From Spirochaetales bacterium (lineage in GTDB: Bacteria > Spirochaetota > Spirochaetia > DSM-27196 > SKKC01), in the NCBI GenBank assembly GCA_007126865.1, contig SLAN01000013.1, positions 1-7,561 on the forward strand: a stretch of 7,561 nucleotides of DNA, given 5' to 3'. The position numbers and the translations under genes were made by a program. Below are positions 1-5,556 of the stretch, piece by piece. The notes beneath the pieces were generated by a model. The model did no database searches and was not told the DNA's origin. It worked only from the letters and a program-made list of their open reading frames with translations. Numbering within the stretch: the first letter of the stretch is position 1; every line of letters begins with the position of its first letter.

Positions 1-51
1 AAGCTCCTCTCCGATCGGAAACTGTGGTTTCCGCTCGCGAATCCTCACCAT
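1..51 (-). CDS. Possible start of a further gene, cut by the left edge
   Basis: An ATG on the minus strand at 51-49 opens a frame of 17 codons that reaches the window edge without a stop. The peptide reads MVRIRERKPQFPIGEEL, charged and with no signal sequence. It starts 26 nt after the stop of the upstream serine-hydrolase paralogue and on the same strand, so it could be the next gene of that operon. No strong Shine-Dalgarno sequence precedes it (only a weak purine stretch, CAGAG). Seventeen codons are too few to assign a family or to rule out chance. The position and strand are the main support. Confidence 0.35.
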   Translation of the reverse strand, partial: MVRIRERKPQFPIGEEL

Positions 52-77
52 GCTCTGTGAAGGAATCTGCCGTACCA

Positions 78-1469
78 TTATTCTCCCGTCCTCCGGATGA
101 ACTCCATATCCCGGACGCGACCCGTTGAAAGGCGGAATCGCCGAAACTCGCCGTCGGCGGTCACATCGGAAAAGGAAAACCGCCACGACCCGGCCCGCCA
201 CGTGCTCGCACCGGTGTACGATAACCGAATCCGATTCGCTCCCGGGCGCTCAAGATACAGTGAATGCCCCTCGCGCGTCAGGCGGTACTCAACATCGAGC
301 TCGCCGTTGTAGAAGGTACCGCTATACGGTTCGACGAGCCGGGCAAGCTCCTCCTCCAGGAGTATGGTCGCAATCTGCTCGGCAATCCGGCCGGCAACGA
401 GATCGTCGCGATTGGAGAAAACGATGATCGATGCCCCGACCTCCGGGAAGTAGCGATAGTCGTGTCGAAACCCCATGAACCGCGCACTGTGGCCGACCCA
501 TGAGTAGGAGTTCCACTTGTCGCGGCGCAGACCGAACGCATAGCGTCCGTCCCGACCGATCAGCGAGCGCATAACCGCCTCGATATCGAGAGGATCTTCC
601 CGGCGTAGCCGGTCCCAGCGGATCCAGTCGGAGACGGTCGTGTAGACCCCGCCATCTCCGTAGCCTTGCCACGTATTCAGGTAGGCATGGGCCCACTCAT
701 CTCCACTCAGCTCGTAGCCGATGGCACGCTGAGCAACCACGCGCCGGCGATCGACCTGAACGTGCGTGTCATCCATGCCCATCGGTTCGAACAGCTCACG
801 CTCGGCAAAACGGTCGAAACGCGTACCGGCAACCTCTTCTATCACCGCCGCCAGCACCATGTAGTTACTGCTCGACTCGCGCACCGATGAGCCGGGCCGT
901 CCCGTAAGCGTCTCGGCCCGATAGACGGTATCGAGGTAGTCCTCGAGCGAGAGCGGATCGGCAACACTGATATCGGCCACCTCGATCAGCTCGAAGTAGT
1001 CGGGCAGCCCCGCGCTCTGGCGTAACAGGTGTCCCACTGTGACATCCTCGGCCCATTCCGGCCAATCGTCGAGGATTTCGGCCACACGGTCGGCGGAGTC
1101 GAGCTCACCGTCCCGCATGAGCACAGCCGCCGCTGCGCCGGTGACCTGCCGCGAGAGTTGTGCCGCGTAGAAGCGCGTCTCCGCGGTAATCGGCACGCCA
1201 TAGTCGAGATTCGCCACTCCGGCATCCCGCCGGTATCTGAGCCCGCTGTCATCGACCACGGCAACGGCGATTCCCGGTTCGTCCGGCTCAACGAGTGAAT
1301 CGATCAGCTCGTCTATCCGCTCTCTTCGATCTCCGTCGATCTCCAGAGTCCGCTCGTTTTCGTCCGGCGTGTCTTCCGCGGCTCCGCCGGCGGCCGCCGA
1401 AACACCCGCGCCGAGCATGGACGCCGTCAGAAGGAGAAGGATGATGGATTCACGGGAACGTCCGTTCAT
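78..1469 (-). CDS. Secreted beta-lactamase-fold (class C/PBP-like) serine hydrolase paralogue lacking catalytic residues; probable pseudoenzyme
   Basis: The 463-residue protein starts at ATG 1469-1467 and ends at TAA. Residues 1-31 are a signal peptide with an Ala/Leu-rich core ending in AAAGGAA. Residues about 50-375 form a beta-lactamase/D-Ala-D-Ala carboxypeptidase-like domain, and about 380-463 a C-terminal beta-rich domain of the kind often found after it. It aligns along its whole length with the neighbouring paralogue (for example ANLDYGVPIT versus ANLDYGIPIT). The catalytic positions are changed: SxxK reads Q104-L-S-R107, YxN reads E198-S-S200 (an alternative alignment gives S200-S-N202), and HxG reads H327-S-A329. 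The frame is uninterrupted, which argues against simple decay. Its ATG overlaps the upstream TGA (ATGA), with no clear Shine-Dalgarno, so translation is probably coupled. I infer a periplasmic or exported, non-catalytic protein, perhaps a binding or regulatory partner of its sister. Confidence 0.9.
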   Translation of the reverse strand: MNGRSRESIILLLLTASMLGAGVSAAAGGAAEDTPDENERTLEIDGDRRERIDELIDSLVEPDEPGIAVAVVDDSGLRYRRDAGVANLDYGVPITAETRFYAAQLSRQVTGAAAAVLMRDGELDSADRVAEILDDWPEWAEDVTVGHLLRQSAGLPDYFELIEVADISVADPLSLEDYLDTVYRAETLTGRPGSSVRESSSNYMVLAAVIEEVAGTRFDRFAERELFEPMGMDDTHVQVDRRRVVAQRAIGYELSGDEWAHAYLNTWQGYGDGGVYTTVSDWIRWDRLRREDPLDIEAVMRSLIGRDGRYAFGLRRDKWNSYSWVGHSARFMGFRHDYRYFPEVGASIIVFSNRDDLVAGRIAEQIATILLEEELARLVEPYSGTFYNGELDVEYRLTREGHSLYLERPGANRIRLSYTGASTWRAGSWRFSFSDVTADGEFRRFRLSTGRVRDMEFIRRTGE

Positions 1470-2896
1470 AGGCCGTCGTCCGAAGGTTCGTCGTCCGGCA
1501 AGGGGTCGCCCCGGCGCCGAAACGTCAATTCGCCGACACTCGGTGTTCGCAAGGTGAAGTAATCGGCACCGTCGGCGAATTCGAGTCGCCGGCTGCCGCT
1601 CGCGAACTCACCTTGGCCCCGGTGCACGAAACGCTGCGCCGGACGCCGGTCGTGTTCGAGGTACAGATCGCCGTCGCGCAGCGTGACCGTGTATCTCGCC
1701 CTCAGAGAGTCGTGCTCGTACTCTCCTTCGTATCGTTTCAGTTCCTCCTCGAATCGATCGGCAAGTAACTCATCGACGATTCGCACGGCGTACGAATACG
1801 GGCTGACATCGGCTCGGTTGCAGAATACCGAGATGGCAATCTCCTCGTCCGGCAGATAGAGGAACTGCGTGCGAAAGCCCATATAGTTGCCGTCATGCGC
1901 GAAGGTCTCGATTCCGCGGTACGTTCCGGCGTAGAGCCCCGAGGCGTATCTCAGTTGCCATCCGGTATCGGTCGACCCCCGTTCTGTCATGCGCTCGGCG
2001 AAGTCGTCCAACGGCGTTCGATTGTCGGTGAAATTCCGGCTCCATAACGCGAAGTCTTCGACGCTCGTCACGAGTCCGCGAGCTCCTATCCAGTCGGCGT
2101 GACCGCGATAGAACTCGCCGAATCGAGTGCCGAGGCGAATGTAGCTCATGGCACGGTTGGGAATCGGGCGGGCAGGGTCGGCATGAAAGTGGGTGTGTTC
2201 CATCTTCGACGGTTCAAAGAAGTTTCGCGCCGCGTAGTCGTTCAGACGCTCACCGGTTACCCGCTCGATAACCTCCGCGATCAGCACGTAACCGGTATTG
2301 CTGTAGAGATAGGCGGAACCGGGTCGGAAATTGAGATCGTGCTGGGCGAACACATACGATAGCAGGCGATCCCTACCGGTGACCCGGTCAAGCCCTCGAC
2401 CTTCGATCTGAAGGAGGTGGATGATATCACGCAACCCGGAGGTATGGTGCAAAAGATGCCGCAACGTAATCGGAGCTCGATACTCGGGAAGCTCAGGCAG
2501 ATACGCGCGCACATCGTCGTCGAGATCGACCTCACCGTCCTGATCGAGCAGAAGCAGAGCGGCGGCGGTCACCTGTTTCGACAGGGAAGCGACGGAAAAG
2601 CGGGTTTCGGAGGTAATCGGAATTCCGTAATCGAGATTCGCGCTGCCGTAGGCATTCTTCAGCAGCAACTCGCCGTCACACGTTATTGACACCGCACAAC
2701 CGGGGTCGTCCGGTGCGATCGCCGCGAAAATCTCGTCTATCCGGCGACGTTGACCGTGCCGGGCGAGATCGTCACGCGCGTCGGCACCTTCGGCGTGATC
2801 GGCCGCGAACAGCAACACACCGCTCGAGGGCGGCGCGGTAGCAAGCAGGACAATGAACAACAGTAAGCAGAAGCGGTGCAGACTACTACGATGCAA
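1466..2896 (-). CDS. Secreted beta-lactamase-fold (class C/PBP-like) serine hydrolase with intact active site
   Basis: This is a probable exported serine hydrolase of the class C beta-lactamase / esterase / D-aminopeptidase superfamily; the substrate cannot be told. Numbered from a GTG at 2971, the motifs are S129-L-S-K132 (nucleophile and base), Y223-S-N225 and H359-D-G361. The catalytic domain spans about 75-405, followed by a beta-rich C-terminal domain (about 410-490) and an acidic tail. There is no ATG near the N-terminus. The frame can open at GTG 2971 (501 aa) or TTG 2896 (476 aa). I prefer TTG 2896. It leaves a short basic n-region (MHRSSLHRF) before the hydrophobic core CLLLFIVLLATA, whereas GTG adds 25 residues mostly encoded by a repeat element. 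A GGAG lies 3 nt and a GAGGGG 10 nt upstream of the TTG. It is first of an operon with the paralogue that follows (ATGA overlap). The start is uncertain; the gene is not. Confidence 0.9.
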   Translation of the reverse strand: MHRSSLHRFCLLLFIVLLATAPPSSGVLLFAADHAEGADARDDLARHGQRRRIDEIFAAIAPDDPGCAVSITCDGELLLKNAYGSANLDYGIPITSETRFSVASLSKQVTAAALLLLDQDGEVDLDDDVRAYLPELPEYRAPITLRHLLHHTSGLRDIIHLLQIEGRGLDRVTGRDRLLSYVFAQHDLNFRPGSAYLYSNTGYVLIAEVIERVTGERLNDYAARNFFEPSKMEHTHFHADPARPIPNRAMSYIRLGTRFGEFYRGHADWIGARGLVTSVEDFALWSRNFTDNRTPLDDFAERMTERGSTDTGWQLRYASGLYAGTYRGIETFAHDGNYMGFRTQFLYLPDEEIAISVFCNRADVSPYSYAVRIVDELLADRFEEELKRYEGEYEHDSLRARYTVTLRDGDLYLEHDRRPAQRFVHRGQGEFASGSRRLEFADGADYFTLRTPSVGELTFRRRGDPLPDDEPSDDGL

Positions 2897-2928
2897 AGAC
2901 TCCGGACCCCTCGAAACGCCCGCGAACG

Positions 2929-3066
2929 TGTCGGATTTCGCTTCGGAACTGACTATCGGGCGTATTTCCACTCACCGGCGCGCATCGCGACGGTCGAGAC
3001 TGCGCATTCGGCCGTCCCAACGTTCGGTTCTGCCGATGCGGCCCATATGGCCGACAAGCTCCCGTC
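2929..3066. repeat. Diverged copy (B) of a structured dispersed repeat
   Basis: Three blocks match the intact copy at 4109-4234 in the same order and orientation. Positions 2929-2971 match 4113-4154 (34 of 42 aligned bases, one gap). Positions 2978-2990 match 4161-4173 (11 of 13). Positions 3041-3060 match 4215-4234 (18 of 20). The inner inverted arms survive only partly: 2946-2960 against 3016-3030 pair at 10 of 15 positions. The right end continues as CTCCCG, which the short palindrome at 5459-5487 also has. It lies in the gap between the SIMPL gene and the hydrolase operon, so it is probably part of the operon's 5' leader, and it covers the GTG at 2971. Confidence 0.75.
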
Positions 3067-3069
3067 CCC

Positions 3070-3075
3070 ATTATA
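3070..3075 (-). promoter_or_regulatory. Candidate -10 box for the serine-hydrolase operon
   Basis: The minus strand carries a perfect TATAAT here, within the AT-rich octamer ATTATAAT of an otherwise GC-rich gap. No good -35 lies 16-18 nt upstream (the best there is GTGCGG or TGTGCG). Transcription would start near 3063 and give a leader that contains repeat copy B before the hydrolase start. The octamer also reads TATAAT on the plus strand, where no gene follows. Confidence 0.35.
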
Positions 3076-3124
3076 ATCCGAAATCCGCCGTCCCGCACAC
3101 CGCTCTATTGTAGAATCGGGGCGA

Positions 3125-3847
3125 CTACCGCAGATCAAACACCAGATCGACTGACGCAGTCACCTCGATGTCGCCGCTCGCGTACGCCTCCGGCTCCGCG
3201 GACTCGATCTGAAGCTGATCGGCGCGGACCATCGGGCGGGGGAAGCTGAAACTCTGCTCCCGAACGGTACGAACGCGGCCGAGTTCGGCGTCGAGCGGGT
3301 CGAGCATCGCAAGCGCCTTACGTCGCGCCTCAGCCACAGCCTTTCGCAACGCCTCATCGGTGGCCTCGCTGCGGTCGGAGATATCGTAGCTCACACTGCG
3401 AAGTCGGTTCGCTCCCCGCTCGAAGAGTGCGGCCACGATGTGCGGTAGCAATTCGAGATCGTCGACAACAACCGATACATCGCGAATCGCCTCGAAACCG
3501 TCTTCCACATAGCGGCGGTTCGGCTCGTCGTAGCGACGCAACGGTCGGAGTTGCAGCGATTCCATGCGGATCTCGCGTTCGGGGACACCGAGCTCGCGGA
3601 CCGCCTCGAGGGCCGCTGCCGACGCCCGCTCGTTGTCGACTCGTGCGGCATCCGCCTCATCCGCCCGAGTTTCCACCGCGAAACGCACAGTGGCGGTATC
3701 GGGGGCCACGCGCACGACACCGCGCCCGGAAACGTGCAGCTGTCGCTCTTCGGAAACCGCTTGTCCGTGTGCATCCGCCCCTCCGATCGCGACGGCGAGA
3801 GCAATACCGATGAAAAGAACGAACGGTCGTGAAATCAGTGTGTTCAT
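3125..3847 (-). CDS. Secreted SIMPL (DUF541) domain protein
   Basis: The 240-residue protein starts at ATG 3847-3845 and stops at TAG. The frame stays open further upstream but would run through the tRNA gene, so the ATG just before a clean signal peptide is chosen. Residues 1-30 are that signal peptide (core FVLFIGIALAVAIGG, likely cut after AHGQA). Residues about 35-240 form one SIMPL/DUF541 domain: it opens with LHVSGRGVVRVAPDTATVRF and ends with DIEVTASVDLVFDLR, both typical of this BP26/OMP28-type family. Members are periplasmic or outer-membrane associated and their biochemical role is poorly defined. No strong Shine-Dalgarno is visible. It is divergent from tRNA-Gly and reads toward the hydrolase operon, about 230 nt away from the preferred start. 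No terminator is visible after it, so read-through is possible. Confidence 0.9.
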   Translation of the reverse strand: MNTLISRPFVLFIGIALAVAIGGADAHGQAVSEERQLHVSGRGVVRVAPDTATVRFAVETRADEADAARVDNERASAAALEAVRELGVPEREIRMESLQLRPLRRYDEPNRRYVEDGFEAIRDVSVVVDDLELLPHIVAALFERGANRLRSVSYDISDRSEATDEALRKAVAEARRKALAMLDPLDAELGRVRTVREQSFSFPRPMVRADQLQIESAEPEAYASGDIEVTASVDLVFDLR

Positions 3848-3857
3848 ATCCGCTCTC

Positions 3858-3863
3858 AGTATA
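3858..3863 (-). promoter_or_regulatory. Weak candidate -10 box before the SIMPL gene
   Basis: The minus strand reads TATACT 10 nt upstream of the ATG at 3847. No recognisable -35 lies at the usual distance (GCGATT at 17 nt), and the transcript would be nearly leaderless. This may be chance. Confidence 0.2.
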
Positions 3864-3973
3864 CCGCACTTCTGTTGAGGAATCGCTCGCTTTTCGATTC
3901 TCGGCGATACATTCCACGATGTGCCGAAGTTCACGAGCCATTGACGGTCTGTCGACACTCCCCGACACTCCCG

Positions 3974-4002
3974 TTGACAGAGTCGAGCGACCCTGATACA
4001 AG
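3974..4002 (+). promoter_or_regulatory. Sigma-70 type promoter of tRNA-Gly
   Basis: A perfect -35 TTGACA (3974-3979) is followed after 17 nt by TACAAG (3997-4002, four of six consensus). Transcription would start near 4009, about 20 nt before the mature tRNA. A second -35-like TTGACG at 3941-3946 and two tandem copies of CGACACTCC (3954-3971) lie just upstream. The 182-nt spacer between the SIMPL start and the tRNA holds no gene. Confidence 0.6.
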
Positions 4003-4029
4003 GGCATTCGATACAACGAGTTCGTACGC

Positions 4030-4101
4030 GCGACCGTCGTATAATGGTTATTACCCCAGCCTTCCAAGCTGGAGATGTGGGTTCGATTCCCATCGGTCGC
4101 T
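4030..4101 (+). tRNA. tRNA-Gly (anticodon TCC)
   Basis: The 72-nt cloverleaf is complete. The acceptor stem is GCGACCG (4030-4036) with CGGTCGC (4094-4100) and discriminator T4101. The D arm is GTAT/TTAC (4039-4042/4051-4054) around AATGGTTA. The anticodon stem is CCAGC/GCTGG around loop CTTCCAA, with anticodon TCC at 4063-4065. The T arm is GTGGG/CCCAT around TTCGATT. It closely resembles the E. coli tRNA-Gly(TCC) pattern and would read GGA and GGG codons. The 3' CCA is not encoded (GAG follows), so it must be added after transcription. A promoter lies upstream; the trailer contains repeat copy A and then a terminator. Confidence 0.97.
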
Positions 4102-4108
4102 GAGCAGG

Positions 4109-4234
4109 AGTTTGTCGGACTGCACTTCGGAATTGAATATCGGCCTATACCCACGGACGAGCGTGCATCGTGATTGCCGGAAATATGCAACCGCCGATCC
4201 CGATATTCAATTCTGCCCATATGTCCGACAAACT
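4109..4234. repeat. Intact copy (A) of a structured dispersed repeat with inverted arms
   Basis: The outer arms AGTTTGTCGGAC (4109-4120) and GTCCGACAAACT (4223-4234) are perfect 12-bp inverted repeats. After 9 unpaired bases on each side come perfect 14-bp inner arms: GAATTGAATATCGG (4130-4143) and its complement at 4200-4213. The 56-nt centre holds a short TGCAT/ATGCA hairpin (4164-4168/4185-4189). No open frame of note lies inside. The form is that of a MITE- or REP/BIME-like element. It starts 7 nt after the mature tRNA-Gly end and finishes 6 nt before the tRNA terminator stem, so it is probably transcribed as part of the pre-tRNA trailer. Confidence 0.85.
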
Positions 4235-4240
4235 GCGGAC

Positions 4241-4268
4241 ACGCCGCCTTCAGCCGAGGCGGCGTTTT
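4241..4268 (+). terminator. Intrinsic terminator of the tRNA-Gly transcript
   Basis: A perfect 9-bp stem, ACGCCGCCT (4241-4249) with AGGCGGCGT (4257-4265), closes a 7-nt loop and runs directly into TTTT (4265-4268). The T-run is on the plus side only, so it ends plus-strand transcription. The only gene it can serve is tRNA-Gly, 140 nt upstream. From here to bpuR (4269-4422) I see no gene, only the candidate bpuR promoter and ribosome site. Confidence 0.8.
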
Positions 4269-4394
4269 CGTATGTGTTGCCGCGAAGCGGCCGAACGAGA
4301 GCGACGCGGAAACCGCATATCTCCGCGGCACAGAGCCGTACGTAGAACGGGGAGTTGCCCGAGAAGCTCGTAGTTCTCAGTTCTTGCCAACATG

Positions 4395-4414
4395 TATATT
4401 CGAGAGCACAGGAG
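4395..4414 (+). promoter_or_regulatory. Candidate -10 box and ribosome-binding site of bpuR
   Basis: TATATT at 4395-4400 is a plausible -10. The -35 is weak (TTCTCA at 4374-4379 with short 15-nt spacing). AGGAG at 4410-4414 lies 8 nt before the ATG at 4423 and decides the start of bpuR. The ribosome site is convincing, the promoter less so. Confidence 0.45.
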
Positions 4415-4422
4415 CGTGTGCC

Positions 4423-4713
4423 ATGGCGCAACGTGGAGAGATTTTCTCACAGCGAGTGAACCGGGAGAACCGGACCTACTTCTTCAACATCAAAGAAAAC
4501 CGCCGCGGCGATCTGTTTCTGGCGATCGTCGAGAGCAAGAAGCTCGCCAGCGGGGAGTTCGACCGACATCAGGTCATGGTCTACGAGGAAGACCTCGTAC
4601 CGTTTTCCGAGGGGCTGAAAGAGGCGCTCGATGTCATGCGGAAGGAACGCTATCAGCGTGCAACACACCGCGGAAAGTCCTCCGGTGAATCGGACACGCA
4701 CCGTGATCGCTGA
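4423..4713 (+). CDS. bpuR: PUR-domain nucleic-acid-binding protein, BpuR/DUF3276 family
   Basis: The 96-residue protein starts at ATG 4423 after AGGAG. The frame is open further upstream but has no ribosome site or family similarity there. Residues 3-75 form a single PUR repeat: RGEIFSQRV, then NRTYFFNIKENRRGDLFLAIVESKK, the family's beta-sheet core, and HQVMVYEEDLVPF leading into an amphipathic helix. The last 20 residues are a basic, polar, probably disordered tail. In Borrelia the homologue BpuR binds DNA and RNA and modulates expression of other genes; a similar cytoplasmic role is inferred here. Its 3' end overlaps the convergent rnhB by 80 nt, so the tail is encoded opposite the conserved RNase HII C-terminus. 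Confidence 0.88.
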   Translation: MAQRGEIFSQRVNRENRTYFFNIKENRRGDLFLAIVESKKLASGEFDRHQVMVYEEDLVPFSEGLKEALDVMRKERYQRATHRGKSSGESDTHRDR

Positions 4714-5263
4714 GGGCACGGCGGTGTCCGGCGGTCGGGTAGCCTTTGTGTGAGGCGAATCCGTAGCGACAATCCCATTCGCCGTAACGCTGCATCCACC
4801 GATCGCGCCACACCTTGGCCACGATACTCGCAGCCATTACCTCCGGCACTTCACGATCTCCTCCTACCAGCGCCCGAACGGCGATCGACCGGCATTCGCC
4901 GGACGGAGCCTCTCCGCTCACCGGATCGTCGAGGTCGGGACAGAAGCGCCCGTCGACAACTACCTCGACCGGTTGCTCGAGTATCGCCTTCTCTCGGAGC
5001 GAAGTAAACGCACGCGACATCGCCTCCAACGCCGCATGATGAATGTTCAACGTATCGATCTCCTCCGGCCAGACCCAACCGAGCGCCCAGCAGGCGTCGC
5101 CGGCAACAACCGTTTTCGCGATCGCCTCCCGTTGAGATGCCGAGAGCGCCTTACTATCGGCCAGGATGTCCCGGGGGAAATGCGGTCCGAGTACGACAGC
5201 TGCGGCGGTAACCGGACCGGCGAGCGGCCCTCGTCCCGCCTCATCGATTCCACAGAGTGTCAC
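4634..5263 (-). CDS. rnhB: Ribonuclease HII
   Basis: The 209-residue cytoplasmic enzyme cleaves RNA in RNA-DNA hybrids and at single ribonucleotides in DNA. The start is GTG 5263-5261; an in-frame TAG lies five codons upstream and no other start fits, though the Shine-Dalgarno is poor. The first motif GIDEAGRGPLAGPV supplies D7 and E8. D104 lies in VVVDGRF and D154 in AASIVAKVWRDRWM, completing the metal-binding DEDD set. The C-terminal GYPT...HRRTF motif is present. Length is normal for the family. An insertion around 110-124 (DLDDPVSGEAPSGE) is acidic and not part of the core. The gene converges on bpuR, overlapping it by 80 nt, and is divergent from smc. Confidence 0.97.
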   Translation of the reverse strand: MTLCGIDEAGRGPLAGPVTAAAVVLGPHFPRDILADSKALSASQREAIAKTVVAGDACWALGWVWPEEIDTLNIHHAALEAMSRAFTSLREKAILEQPVEVVVDGRFCPDLDDPVSGEAPSGECRSIAVRALVGGDREVPEVMAASIVAKVWRDRWMQRYGEWDCRYGFASHKGYPTAGHRRALSDHGACPIHRRTFRGVLHADSVPSA

Positions 5264-5381
5264 GCCGAGCGTAGTCTACGGCTCGCCGGGCGGAGCGTGC
5301 AAGCTTCCGGGGCGGCGACGTACGCGCCCCCGATCCACGCGCCGGTTGCCGCGCGGGCCTTCCGGAGTTCGCACAACGCGT

Positions 5382-5405
5382 CTAAACAGGACACTAAACA
5401 GGACC
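5382..5405. repeat. Tandem 12-bp repeat between rnhB and smc
   Basis: Two adjacent copies, CTAAACAGGACA and CTAAACAGGACC, differ only at the last base. They lie about 120 nt upstream of rnhB and just before the candidate smc -35. The spacing of about one helical turn could suit a regulator binding in tandem, but no known operator is recognised. Confidence 0.6.
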
Positions 5406-5410
5406 CAATG

Positions 5411-5440
5411 TTGACCGGGACGAAAGCACCTTGGTAAGGT
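5411..5440 (+). promoter_or_regulatory. smc: Candidate smc promoter
   Basis: TTGACC (5411-5416) and TAAGGT (5435-5440) are separated by 18 nt. The -10 is poor but is preceded by TGG, which gives an extended -10 (TG-n). Transcription would start near 5447, just before two palindromes (5459-5487 and 5492-5507), leaving a leader of about 110 nt. Confidence 0.35.
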
Positions 5441-5458
5441 TTGCCGCAATCGGTGCGG

Positions 5459-5487
5459 TCCGGGAGTTTGTCCGACAAACTCCCGGG
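5459..5487. repeat. Short palindromic copy (C) built from the ends of the dispersed repeat
   Basis: A perfect 12-bp inverted repeat, CCGGGAGTTTGT (5460-5471) and ACAAACTCCCGG (5475-5486), has a 3-nt CCG loop. Its reverse complement contains GGAGTTTGTCGGAC, identical over 14 bases to the left end of copy A (4107-4120). Its right half matches the right end of copy B at 14 of 16 bases. No T-run follows, so it is not an intrinsic terminator. It sits in the probable smc leader. Confidence 0.75.
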
Positions 5488-5491
5488 ATTG

Positions 5492-5507
5492 TGCCGCCGC
5501 GGCGGCA
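5492..5507. repeat. GC-rich perfect palindrome in the smc leader
   Basis: TGCCGCCGCGGCGGCA is a 16-bp perfect palindrome, 4 nt after the copy C hairpin and about 50 nt before the smc start codon. It could be an operator or an RNA hairpin; it lacks a T-run on either side. Confidence 0.5.
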
Positions 5508-5546
5508 TCTGCCGAGTTCGCTGCCGGCGCCGGTCACCGGCCATAC

Positions 5547-5551
5547 AGGAG
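5547..5551 (+). promoter_or_regulatory. smc: smc ribosome-binding site
   Basis: AGGAG followed by 5 nt (AACAC) leads into the GTG at 5557 and fixes the smc start, which would otherwise be unclear because no ATG lies near the conserved N-terminus. Confidence 0.8.
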
Positions 5552-5556
5552 AACAC

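Noticed and set aside
3100..3119. Hairpin after the SIMPL stop as an intrinsic terminator
   Set aside because: The stem is short with a bulge and wobble pair, and no T-run follows on the minus strand.
3848..4093. Upstream extension of the SIMPL reading frame to 4093
   Set aside because: It would translate through the antisense of tRNA-Gly. The ATG at 3847 directly before a clean signal peptide explains the protein.
4030..4234. tRNA-Gly as an integration (att) site of a genomic island
   Set aside because: No duplicate of the tRNA 3' end and no integrase occur in the window. The neighbouring repeat is too short to be an island.
4174..4422. N-terminal extension of bpuR
   Set aside because: It would run through the repeat arm and the tRNA terminator. 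The AGGAG-ATG at 4410-4425 and the family's usual length fix the start.
2929..5487. The three spaced repeat copies as a CRISPR array
   Set aside because: The copies are over 1 kb apart, differ in length and divergence, have genes between them, and no cas gene is present.
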